Shown here: positions 1 to 5,627 of the stretch, in pieces
How the letters are laid out: each line of letters begins with the position of its first letter
How positions within the stretch are numbered: the first letter of the stretch is position 1
Source: Thermoplasmata archaeon
Lineage (GTDB): Archaea; Thermoplasmatota; Thermoplasmata; Thermoplasmatales; Thermoplasmataceae
Reading direction: 5' to 3'
Assembly (NCBI GenBank): GCA_021797525.1
Contig: JAJZZQ010000051.1
Coordinates: 1-10,718 of the forward strand
Length of the DNA stretch: 10,718 nucleotides
The notes under the pieces: model-generated
Database searches by the model: none
Seen by the model: the letters and a program-made list of their open reading frames with translations, nothing else
What the model was told of the DNA's origin: nothing
Made by a program: the position numbers and the translations under genes

Positions 1-119
1 AGATCGATACCAGTTTTTCCGAGATATCCGATCTCAGAGACAAAATCCACCTGCATATCAATTACAAGAAGCACAGATCTTTCTTTTTTCCATGAATTTT
101 TCTCAGGGAACATGGACAT
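1..119 (-). CDS. Isochorismatase-family hydrolase, N-terminal part (runs off left edge)
   Basis: This is a partial cysteine hydrolase of the isochorismatase/nicotinamidase superfamily, which cleaves amides (nicotinamide, maleamate, carbamoyl compounds) or vinyl ethers. Reading the minus strand from ATG at 119 gives about 39 residues, with the segment SVLLVIDMQVDFV at residues 15-27. This is the characteristic first beta strand, with the presumed catalytic Asp at 21; the Lys and Cys lie outside the window. Possible starts are GTG 122, ATG 119 and ATG 113. ATG 119 was chosen as the first ATG after the upstream stop. The gene begins 6 bases after the class II aldolase stop and in the same frame, so the two are surely co-transcribed. 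It is the second member of this superfamily here and is clearly different in sequence from the one at 937-1611. The family call is fairly secure from one strong motif; the substrate is unknown. Confidence 0.8.
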   Translation of the reverse strand, partial: MSMFPEKNSWKKERSVLLVIDMQVDFVSEIGYLGKTGID

Positions 120-125
120 CACATC

Positions 126-842
126 TCATAGAATCGAACCTTTCTTCTCTACCCTGGTCAGGAAATACCCCCAGTCTGATTCCTGTAGTTCATTTCTTAT
201 CTCATCAGATTCACTGGCTTCTATTTCTTCTCTTGTGTATTCAACAAATTTCCCAATTGACCTGAGGCAATAGCTCTTGTAGGCCGCACGTTCAAGCGCA
301 GCAGCTCTTGTTACAACTTCCTCAATGCTTCTCCCGACCATAAATACTCCATGTCCACGGTGTAGCAGGATATCGTTGTCACCCAGAAGATCAGCCATGT
401 CCTCACCCATTTTTTCAGTATTAACAAATAGCGGCAGCCCAGAATAGACCTTTAAACCCTTAGTGAACAGAAAAGAATCCCTGGAGCTGAACAAAATGTT
501 CTGCCCAGACATCGCAAGAAGATTGCTGTAAAAGGCATGCATGTGAAGTGCAGCCTTCAGCTCCTTTCTCCTCCTGAACATTGCTGAATAGAAGTAGAAC
601 TCATGCATGGATTCCGGATATCTCCCCTCTACAACTTTCCCTTTGTAATCAATTGTGACAATATCCGAGGCAGTACAGTCTGCAATTGATCTCTGATAAT
701 CATGCAGATGCCCCGGTATCAGGATTCTGTCTTCTGCGAGTTTATACACTACATGCCCGCGGCCAAGCTCTGTCAAATTCTCATTGACCAGGATTCTGTT
801 GGCCATTGCCAGTTTCTGTTTAAGACCTTCCACATCTTCCAT
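126..842 (-). CDS. Class II aldolase/adducin-family protein, probable metal-dependent decarboxylase or aldolase
   Basis: The 238-residue protein belongs to the class II aldolase/adducin fold (fuculose-phosphate aldolase, and decarboxylases of hydroxylated aromatic acids or ring-cleavage products). Visible motifs are GRGH at residues 27-30, Glu81 in the MHEFYFY segment (the usual catalytic acid), the zinc pair H100-M-H102, and a third zinc His, H164, in the LLHRGHG motif. Length is normal for the family. The start is ATG at 842; a TATA-like box at 863-871 lies 25 bases upstream, which fits a leaderless transcript. The stop (TGA, 126-128) is followed almost at once by an isochorismatase-type gene. 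In this context a role as a decarboxylase or retro-aldolase on an aromatic acid or ring-cleavage intermediate is likelier than sugar metabolism, but that is inferred from neighbours. Confidence 0.85.
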   Translation of the reverse strand: MEDVEGLKQKLAMANRILVNENLTELGRGHVVYKLAEDRILIPGHLHDYQRSIADCTASDIVTIDYKGKVVEGRYPESMHEFYFYSAMFRRRKELKAALHMHAFYSNLLAMSGQNILFSSRDSFLFTKGLKVYSGLPLFVNTEKMGEDMADLLGDNDILLHRGHGVFMVGRSIEEVVTRAAALERAAYKSYCLRSIGKFVEYTREEIEASESDEIRNELQESDWGYFLTRVEKKGSIL

Positions 843-862
843 ATGGTCATTAGGACTTTTCT

Positions 863-871
863 TTTAATATA
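863..871 (-). promoter_or_regulatory. TATA box for the class II aldolase operon
   Basis: On the minus strand this reads TATATTAAA. Its centre is 25 bases before the ATG at 842, the spacing expected for archaeal TBP/TFB-directed leaderless transcription. The segment just upstream (ACAAAC-like) could be the purine-rich BRE. No Shine-Dalgarno sequence precedes the ATG. Confidence 0.6.
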
Positions 872-906
872 GTTTGTTCATAAGATATTATTAGTAAATA
901 AAGAGT

Positions 907-927
907 ATAATTTGTAATTCAAATTAT
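907..927. repeat. Perfect 8-5-8 inverted repeat between two genes
   Basis: The arms ATAATTTG (907-914) and CAAATTAT (920-927) are exact reverse complements around the spacer TAATT. The element lies 10 bases past the isochorismatase-type stop codon and about 36 bases upstream of the aldolase TATA box. It could be an activator site for the aldolase operon or a hairpin near the 3' end of the upstream transcript, which also has a T5 run at 932-936 on the minus strand. AT-rich composition makes chance occurrence possible. Confidence 0.4.
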
Positions 928-936
928 TAACAAAAA

Positions 937-1611
937 TCACTTATCTCTTTTGTTAACTATCCTGGTTATATCTGAAGATGGGAGGACATAGGCGTATTTC
1001 AGGTCAAGATCAAATAGAGTCACTTCATGGGATACTCTTGATCTGTCTGCAACACAATCAACGGGTATAGCCACAGTGTAGTTGTAAGAGAATGCGTCCA
1101 GAGCTGTGGCCCTGACACACCCGGATGTCACCATTCCAGTAAGAACAATTCCTGTCACACCAAGATAATTGAGCATTGAAACGAGAGGCGTTCCAAAAAA
1201 AGCGCTGGGTTTCGATTTTTCTATTACGGGTTCTCCTTTAAATGGAGCAATTGCAATGTAAATTGTGTTGTAGTCCTCCCTTTGATCCTCTGGAACAGGC
1301 ACACTCTTGTTGTTCCAGGCTCCCCTGTGAAGCCTGTATGTTTCCTGATCAGACGTAATATCTCTTGTGAAGAAAACTGGAAGCTGTTTCCTTCGAAACA
1401 GATCAAGCATTTTTGCAATGTTCAATGCACAGGGGATCCCAGTTTTGCTAAACCCTGTCCTAAACCTGTCCATCACAAAGCCATTGGTCATATCCACAAT
1501 AAGAAGGGCCGGCCTTCCCCCCAGGTCAGGATCGCCATATTCCCTGTTTCCTCTGTACTTTCCGAGCAGATTCTCTATGTCTTCCCTGGGGATAATATCT
1601 GGTATGTACAT
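937..1611 (-). CDS. Isochorismatase-family amidohydrolase (N-carbamoylsarcosine/maleamate amidase-like)
   Basis: This cysteine hydrolase has 224 residues from the chosen start. The catalytic triad is visible: Asp40 in LLIVDMTNGFV, Lys132 in the EKSKPSAFFGT segment, and Cys165 in GMVTSGCVRATALDA, which also carries the usual cis-peptide region. The combination of SAFFGT and TSGCVRATA is typical of the N-carbamoylsarcosine amidase and maleamate amidohydrolase (NicF) branch rather than true isochorismatases, so release of ammonia from an open-chain amide is the likely chemistry. The frame can be extended to a TTG at 1617, but ATG at 1611 is preferred because a TATA-like element lies 25 bases upstream. 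It sits between a cupin and an aldolase on the same strand and appears to be its own transcription unit. The exact substrate is inferred only. Confidence 0.87.
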   Translation of the reverse strand: MYIPDIIPREDIENLLGKYRGNREYGDPDLGGRPALLIVDMTNGFVMDRFRTGFSKTGIPCALNIAKMLDLFRRKQLPVFFTRDITSDQETYRLHRGAWNNKSVPVPEDQREDYNTIYIAIAPFKGEPVIEKSKPSAFFGTPLVSMLNYLGVTGIVLTGMVTSGCVRATALDAFSYNYTVAIPVDCVADRSRVSHEVTLFDLDLKYAYVLPSSDITRIVNKRDK

Positions 1612-1630
1612 AGCCAAAGTAAATGTTAAA

Positions 1631-1641
1631 AATAAATAAAG
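1631..1641 (-). promoter_or_regulatory. TATA box for the isochorismatase-type gene
   Basis: The minus strand reads CTTTATTTATT, an archaeal TATA-like element whose centre is about 25 bases before the ATG at 1611. This spacing favours ATG 1611 over the TTG at 1617. There is no Shine-Dalgarno motif, so a leaderless mRNA is likely. Confidence 0.5.
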
Positions 1642-1681
1642 AAGATCATTATAATTTATTTGAATAGTCCAGAATTAGAGT

Positions 1682-2029
1682 TTATTTAACTTTATATCTG
1701 ACCTCAAAGGTTCTGCATCCATTCTCTGAAACCCATGGCCCATGTGGCATTCCCGGGGGTCTGCAGGCATACATCCCAGCGGTGAACCTCTTCCCAAGAG
1801 TGGTATCGAAGAATTCACCCTCTAATATGTAAACCTCCTCCCAGAAATCATGTATCTGAATTCCATTAGGCGTAGTATCCGTTCCCGGTTCGAATATAAG
1901 TATACGTGTGGCCACCCCGGATTCGGGATCTCTGGAAAGGATCCTTTCATTCAATCCCTTCACATTACCTGTACATGCGGTTGCTTTAACACTGTTCACA
2001 TCAAAAAATTCCAACTCTTTCTTTGGCAT
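1682..2029 (-). CDS. Small single-domain cupin
   Basis: The 115-residue protein consists of one cupin beta barrel. Motif 1 is degenerate: GIQIHDFWEEVYILEGEF with His60 and Glu64/65 as candidate metal ligands, but no HxH pair. Motif 2 is PPGMPHGPW with His96. This pattern recalls ChrR/acetylacetone-dioxygenase-like cupins in which one His is replaced. It may be a non-heme metal dioxygenase, an isomerase, or a non-catalytic binding protein. It follows the HpaB-type monooxygenase by 34 bases and has its own Shine-Dalgarno site, so it is very probably the last gene of that operon and acts on the hydroxylated product. The family is secure; the activity is not. Confidence 0.83.
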   Translation of the reverse strand: MPKKELEFFDVNSVKATACTGNVKGLNERILSRDPESGVATRILIFEPGTDTTPNGIQIHDFWEEVYILEGEFFDTTLGKRFTAGMYACRPPGMPHGPWVSENGCRTFEVRYKVK

Positions 2030-2037
2030 TATATTTT

Positions 2038-2043
2038 CACCTC
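2038..2043 (-). promoter_or_regulatory. Shine-Dalgarno site for the small cupin
   Basis: GAGGTG on the minus strand, separated by 8 bases from the ATG at 2029. It matches the archaeal anti-SD well and indicates translation from an internal position of a polycistronic mRNA, in contrast to the leaderless first genes of operons in this window. Confidence 0.65.
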
Positions 2044-2063
2044 ATTTCACTTTGGATTGAATA

Positions 2064-3518
2064 CTAATCCTCAACTGTTGTTCCCATATCATATTTCTGC
2101 ATGAATCTTTCAGCATCCTCAATTGCAGAATTGTAGTCGAAGTTTCTATATGCATACATCCTTGATACATAGGGGGCTCCTGCATAGAACATCTCATACT
2201 GTAGATGCCTTCCGGCAAATTCTGATCCTATAACATCCCATACCAGCCTGAATAGCTTGATCCTCTCAACCGAGTCTGATTTGGACGATCTCACATATTT
2301 ATCCATGTCCGGCCTCGTCTCTGGATTTTCCAGCTCCTTTATCGAGGAGGGAAGCTGCAGGACCCCGGCTCCTGAAAGTTCCTTGAGTATACCCACAGCT
2401 CTTGGGTATATCTCAGCCTGTAGCCCCATTGGGCCATATAGAAACCGGGGATTGGGGACGAAAGAGCCATATTCTCTCATTGAGCCTGAGGATTCTGAGG
2501 CTATGCACATCCCCTCCACCATTGAAGAAATGGAAGCAAGCTCGCCCAGCCTTTCCAGAACTCCCTGTATTCTGTCAGTTCCGTTCATCCTGGCCACTTT
2601 AGCGGCCAGCCCTGCTATGAATCTAAGTTTCACAGCCAGTCTTATCTGAGCCTGATTGTTTCCATAAATATGGGCAGGAGTTTCAAAGAACTGTGCCTGC
2701 AGAAGTTTGACATCCCTGAAGACAAACACATCACTCCATGGGATGAAGACATCATCAAAGACAACAATAGCATCGCTTTCGTCAAATCTTGTGGACATAG
2801 GATAGTCAAATACACTTGACCGATCAAAACCGTATGGTGGCCGGCAGTAGAGCTTGAGACCTCTGGCACCCACTGGGACAACGAAGGAAAGGGCATAGTC
2901 CTCGTCCCCTTCTCCAAGAGGGGGGATGCAGCTTACAAAGAGTTCGTCAGCAACAGCAGCGCCGGTTCCAAGCATCTGAGACCCGCGAACAACAATCCCG
3001 TCGTCTCTCTCTTCAACAAGAGATACCTGTATATGTGTATCTGGAAGTTCATGGGCTTTTTTTGATCTGTCCACCTGAGGAGGGATTATGGAGTAGGAAA
3101 GGTATAGATCATTATCGACAAGTCTTCTGTAGTGCTTCAAAACATTTTTGCTGAATTTCATTGTGCCTCTGTCGAAAATTGCTGGATTGGCCGCAAAACC
3201 AGCGAAGAAGCTTCCTACATGGTCCGGACTTCTTCCCACAAACCCCATGGAAATCTCTGCCCACTTTGCAATGGCGTTGTGCCTTTCTTTCAGTTGATCC
3301 TGGTTTTCTGGAATCATAAAAGTCTTATTTCCAGAAGTTCCCCATGAGGTTTTGAACTGCATGTGGTTTTCAGGTTTATATGCAAAATCGTACATCTCCT
3401 TCAGTGTATCTATTATACCTTTGAAATATCTGGAATTCCTGACATCAGAAATCAATTCTCCGTTGATGTAGACATGTCTTTTGCCCAGAGAATCAGCATA
3501 ATCATCTCCGGTTCTCAA
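2064..3518 (-). CDS. hpaB: HpaB-family FAD-dependent monooxygenase (4-hydroxyphenylacetate 3-hydroxylase type)
   Basis: This 484-residue protein is the oxygenase component of a two-component flavin hydroxylase. It uses reduced FAD from a separate reductase, encoded upstream in the same operon, to hydroxylate a phenolic or similar ring. The N-terminus TGDDYADSL...VYINGELISDV is typical of HpaB. Other family segments are GRSPDH (95-100), DGIVVRGSQMLGTGAAVADE (173-192) and FDDVFIPWSDVF (254-265). The Cys/His set that binds the 4Fe-4S cluster in 4-hydroxybutyryl-CoA dehydratase, a relative, is not evident. Compared with the substrate pocket known for Thermus HpaB (Arg100, Tyr104, His142), Arg96 is kept but the other two positions appear to be His100 and Tyr142, so the substrate may differ from 4-hydroxyphenylacetate. 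The start is TTG, overlapping the upstream stop as TTGA, with GGTGGAGG ahead of it. Confidence 0.88.
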   Translation of the reverse strand: MRTGDDYADSLGKRHVYINGELISDVRNSRYFKGIIDTLKEMYDFAYKPENHMQFKTSWGTSGNKTFMIPENQDQLKERHNAIAKWAEISMGFVGRSPDHVGSFFAGFAANPAIFDRGTMKFSKNVLKHYRRLVDNDLYLSYSIIPPQVDRSKKAHELPDTHIQVSLVEERDDGIVVRGSQMLGTGAAVADELFVSCIPPLGEGDEDYALSFVVPVGARGLKLYCRPPYGFDRSSVFDYPMSTRFDESDAIVVFDDVFIPWSDVFVFRDVKLLQAQFFETPAHIYGNNQAQIRLAVKLRFIAGLAAKVARMNGTDRIQGVLERLGELASISSMVEGMCIASESSGSMREYGSFVPNPRFLYGPMGLQAEIYPRAVGILKELSGAGVLQLPSSIKELENPETRPDMDKYVRSSKSDSVERIKLFRLVWDVIGSEFAGRHLQYEMFYAGAPYVSRMYAYRNFDYNSAIEDAERFMQKYDMGTTVED

Positions 3519-4219
3519 TGGCCCTCAGCCTCCACCATATATTCAAGTCCCAGCGAAAATTGTGAATTATCATTCATCATCGAACCTCTGAAACCATCGG
3601 AAAATACGAATTTTCCACCCTCAATGGGCACTGTGCCAAGAAACATAACCAGGTTCTCAGGGATTGTTCCCCTCTCTTTCTGCAAAAGGGCTGCCAGTTT
3701 CAAGGGCTGAATCAAGTCTGTCACATTTCCACTCTGGTACCTTTTCCAGACTCCATTCTGATAGGTGTCAGAATTAATGGAAATATGATCCCAGAACCTA
3801 ACAGCATCCTCCAGGGGATATGCCGTACTGGATAGGGGTTTAGAACAGGAGGCTTTGCTTCCCGCTATGGTCTTTCTTTCAATATCTCTGTCAGTGTGGT
3901 CACTTCCAAGTGTGATGTAATAAGACCCCTTTGAGATTAGCAGAACAGGTTCGATTTCCCCGGAGGTCTTTTTTCCACTGACCTTTATAACGGTCTTCTG
4001 TGTAGCCAGGTCTGGTGAGATAGGGTAAAAAGTTGGAACTTTGTCAGGGACTTCTATTCCCTGTTCCCTCAATTCCTGAAGATGCTTCTCCACTCCCTCT
4101 CTGTTTGACCCAGTAAATCCCGCAATTATCAGGCCATAGTTATCAATGACAAGTGGCTCTTTCCTTCCAGTAACTTTGAAATTCAGTTTGCTCGTAAAAT
4201 CACTTCCCTGTGCTGGCAA
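3515..4219 (-). CDS. DUF2848 family protein (fumarylacetoacetase-like)
   Basis: I recognise a DUF2848 protein, a family related to fumarylacetoacetate hydrolases but without an established reaction. The 234-residue length is normal. Characteristic segments are the N-terminal LVIDNYGLIIAGFTGSNREGV, SGEIEPVLL (86-94, acidic residues likely near a metal), GSDHTDRDIE (105-114), SKASCSKPL, and the C-terminal MFLGTVPIEGGK. The start is TTG at 4219, overlapping the flavin reductase end by 20 bases; no better initiator is seen, and the Shine-Dalgarno match is weak. It lies between the reductase and the monooxygenase that should work together, so it probably hydrolyses a C-C or enol-lactone bond in a ring-cleavage product. 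That role is inferred from fold and context. Confidence 0.8.
   Translation of the reverse strand: MPAQGSDFTSKLNFKVTGRKEPLVIDNYGLIIAGFTGSNREGVEKHLQELREQGIEVPDKVPTFYPISPDLATQKTVIKVSGKKTSGEIEPVLLISKGSYYITLGSDHTDRDIERKTIAGSKASCSKPLSSTAYPLEDAVRFWDHISINSDTYQNGVWKRYQSGNVTDLIQPLKLAALLQKERGTIPENLVMFLGTVPIEGGKFVFSDGFRGSMMNDNSQFSLGLEYMVEAEGH
3529..3536 (-). promoter_or_regulatory. Shine-Dalgarno site that supports the HpaB TTG start
   Basis: GGTGGAGG on the minus strand lies 10 bases before the TTG at 3518, inside the end of the DUF2848 gene. Together with the TTGA stop/start overlap it supports a non-ATG start and translational coupling. Confidence 0.6.
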
Positions 4220-4685
4220 ATTTTCTCTGGTAATAGACCATAGATGTATTCTGGTTATGAATGGTGCTTGATGTCACTTTCCCTATGATCATTGTATGAT
4301 CTGCTATCTCCTCTTTCATGAAGAGATCACATTCAATTCTCCCAATGGATTCATTAAGGTACGCAATACCATCTGATGTGGCAGATTTGCTGAATCTCAT
4401 AAACTTCTCATCATCCCCGTCCCTCGAGAACCCAACTGCTGCATCCTCCTGTGTGCCGCTAAGCAGGCTGACTACAAATTTCCCGCTTTTTCCAATGGCT
4501 TCCAGTGTCCTGCTGCCATTGATAATGAAAACTGCAACGAGCGGCGGGTTCATCGAGACTGTTGTAAAGGAATTCATTGTGGCACCGAAGTCTCTGCCAT
4601 TAAATGTAGTCGATACTACAGTAACACCGGTTGGATATCTTCTCAATAGTTCCCTGTATTCGCTTTCAGAAAATGAACTCCCCAT
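4200..4685 (-). CDS. Flavin reductase (HpaC-like), partner of the HpaB-type oxygenase
   Basis: This 161-residue FMN/FAD-binding split-barrel reductase should reduce flavin with NAD(P)H and hand it to the monooxygenase two genes downstream. Recognisable segments are YPTGVTVVSTT (17-27), FGATMNSFTTVSMNPPLV (33-50), the FVVSLLSGTQEDAAVGFS region (70-87), and DHTMIIGKV (129-137), all typical of the flavin reductase domain. The start ATG at 4685 has a TATA box 24 bases upstream and no Shine-Dalgarno site, so it is the leaderless first gene of the operon reductase-DUF2848-oxygenase-cupin. Its end overlaps the start of DUF2848. Whether it prefers FMN or FAD, NADH or NADPH cannot be told from sequence. 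Confidence 0.88.
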   Translation of the reverse strand: MGSSFSESEYRELLRRYPTGVTVVSTTFNGRDFGATMNSFTTVSMNPPLVAVFIINGSRTLEAIGKSGKFVVSLLSGTQEDAAVGFSRDGDDEKFMRFSKSATSDGIAYLNESIGRIECDLFMKEEIADHTMIIGKVTSSTIHNQNTSMVYYQRKFASTGK

Positions 4686-4705
4686 AATGGAGAAATGCAG
4701 TTACG

Positions 4706-4711
4706 TATAAA
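4706..4711 (-). promoter_or_regulatory. BRE/TATA promoter of the monooxygenase operon
   Basis: The minus strand reads AAAACC followed by TTTATA, a good archaeal BRE plus TATA box. It is centred about 24 bases before the ATG at 4685, consistent with a leaderless transcript. Confidence 0.65.
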
Positions 4712-4906
4712 GGTTTTATTTTCAAAGTGAACTATTGGTATTAATTTAATTTCTATAAGCCAAAACGGATGATAACTTAATAAATACAATTATCCAGAAG
4801 AGATAAGGTTATTTACCAATGGGTCAGATATGAATTATTTTAACTGCAACCGCAAGCAAGTTCATTTTAATTGCGATTTCATTAATTCAGAGAACTACAT
4901 TAAATG

Positions 4907-4938
4907 TCATAAAACATGATTTTTATACCATTTTATGA
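4907..4938. promoter_or_regulatory. Inverted repeat flanking the regulator's TATA box (putative operator)
   Basis: TCATAAAA (4907-4914) and TTTTATGA (4931-4938) are exact reverse complements with a 16-base spacer. The spacer contains the TATA box TTTATA at 4922-4927, centred about 24 bases before the ATG at 4948. A dimeric protein bound here would cover BRE, TATA and the likely transcription start, so this is a plausible autoregulatory operator. Confidence 0.5.
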
Positions 4939-4947
4939 TTTTCCCTT

Positions 4948-5520
4948 ATGAACAAGATTAATGACGCCGTCTCTCTAATTGTTGAAAACAATCCGATTCA
5001 TGCTTTAATGGTTAAGAGCGGAGTCTGTAACAGTACGAGCCTCGCAAGAAAGATCAAACCAAGCGTTGATGCTATGCTTGGAAAGGATGTCAAGCTGAAT
5101 TCCATTGTGAAGGCTATTTCTTGTCTGAAGCCAGATGAAGGGTGGGACAGGCAACTTGAATTCCTAAGGAGCTCTAACCTGACACTTGAATACAGGCACT
5201 CCGAAAGGGAAGGAGATGTGGAAAGTCTAAAGCTTGATAACTTCGTGCTAGCATACAGGGATATGGGGCATATCAGGATAGTTGAAAGGGATGTAGACGA
5301 TGGAGATCTCGCCTGCATCAGGATAAGGCTTCCTGAGAATGCGTCCGGTGTTCCTGGCCTGTCACTTTTTGTGGTGCAGTATCTGATGATCCAGAGGCAT
5401 CCCGTGGACAGGATATATCGGTTGGGAAGAGAGATAATGCTCATTTGCAGCACTGACGAGGCCGAGGTCATTCTCAGGCACCTGAGCAGGTTAATGTTCA
5501 GCAGAGATCCGTCTGTATAA
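4948..5520 (+). CDS. Small HTH/ACT-like regulatory protein
   Basis: A 190-residue protein of an archaeal regulator type. Residues about 10-60 form a helical region with SLARKIKPSVDAMLGKDVKL and the following NSIVKAISCL, a pattern I recognise from archaeal and bacterial proteins with an N-terminal DNA-binding-like region and C-terminal ACT-like domain. Residues about 95-185 alternate strand and helix (FVLAYRDMGHIRIVE, ACIRIRLPE, GLSLFVVQYLM, EIMLICS) in line with an ACT-type ligand-binding domain, often a sensor of amino acids or small aromatics. There is no metal site or enzyme motif. The ATG at 4948 is leaderless and sits just after a symmetrical operator-like element. It is divergent from the monooxygenase operon and precedes ubiD, so it is the best candidate for local regulator. 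Direct DNA binding is inferred. Confidence 0.65.
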   Translation: MNKINDAVSLIVENNPIHALMVKSGVCNSTSLARKIKPSVDAMLGKDVKLNSIVKAISCLKPDEGWDRQLEFLRSSNLTLEYRHSEREGDVESLKLDNFVLAYRDMGHIRIVERDVDDGDLACIRIRLPENASGVPGLSLFVVQYLMIQRHPVDRIYRLGREIMLICSTDEAEVILRHLSRLMFSRDPSV

Positions 5521-5546
5521 TGGTGAAATGTTTGAATCCGTCATAA

Positions 5547-5554
5547 TATATAAA
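5547..5554 (+). promoter_or_regulatory. Second possible TATA box upstream of ubiD
   Basis: TATATAAA is a good TATA consensus. It would place the start near 5576 and give ubiD a leader of about 50 bases containing the 5596-5616 inverted repeat. The nearer element at 5601-5607 has the more usual spacing for a leaderless start. Confidence 0.35.
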
Positions 5555-5595
5555 GTGAATCATTTTAACCGATTAACTTGAAATGTAGAATAAAA

Positions 5596-5616
5596 AAAAC
5601 TAAATATCTTAGTTTT
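5596..5616 (+). promoter_or_regulatory. 8-5-8 inverted repeat over the ubiD promoter (putative operator)
   Basis: AAAACTAA (5596-5603) and TTAGTTTT (5609-5616) are exact reverse complements with spacer ATATC. The TATA-like TAAATAT (5601-5607), centred 24 bases before the ATG at 5628, lies inside it. No Shine-Dalgarno site precedes the ATG. The repeat could be a repressor site blocking TBP or, if transcription starts upstream, an RNA hairpin just before the start codon. Confidence 0.5.
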
Positions 5617-5627
5617 CTTAATAAAAA

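Larger units (their letters stand above)
4686..4947. other. Divergent AT-rich intergenic region
   Basis: This 262-base non-coding stretch separates the minus-strand monooxygenase operon from the plus-strand regulator. Besides the two promoters it holds ATTGGTA (4734-4740) and its exact complement TACCAAT (4814-4820), 80 bases apart, and several GATAA-like words. No ORF or RNA gene was recognised. It is a natural place for the adjacent regulator to control both directions. Confidence 0.6.

Noticed and set aside
1630..1661. AAATAAAT-N16-ATTTATTT inverted repeat near the isochorismatase-type promoter, same geometry as the regulator repeat
   Set aside because: The arms consist only of A and T in an AT-rich gap and partly coincide with the TATA box, so chance is the simplest explanation.
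2046..2053. AAAGTGAA word shared with 4724-4731 and 5552-5559
   Set aside because: Three copies of an A-rich 8-mer in different strand and promoter contexts are not enough to propose a regulatory site.
2257..2649. Plus-strand open frame of 130 residues inside the HpaB gene
   Set aside because: It lies antisense to a clearly conserved protein, shows no family pattern and has no promoter or ribosome site.
2064..3518. 4-hydroxybutyryl-CoA dehydratase as identity of the HpaB-type gene
   Set aside because: The Cys/His ligands for the 4Fe-4S cluster are not evident and a flavin reductase is encoded in the same operon.
4734..4820. ATTGGTA and TACCAAT complementary words 80 bases apart
   Set aside because: The arms are only 7 bases and widely spaced; kept only as a note in the intergenic entry.
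4998..5471. Minus-strand open frame of 157 residues inside the regulator gene
   Set aside because: It is a shadow of the regulator, rich in Ser and Leu, without recognisable motifs.
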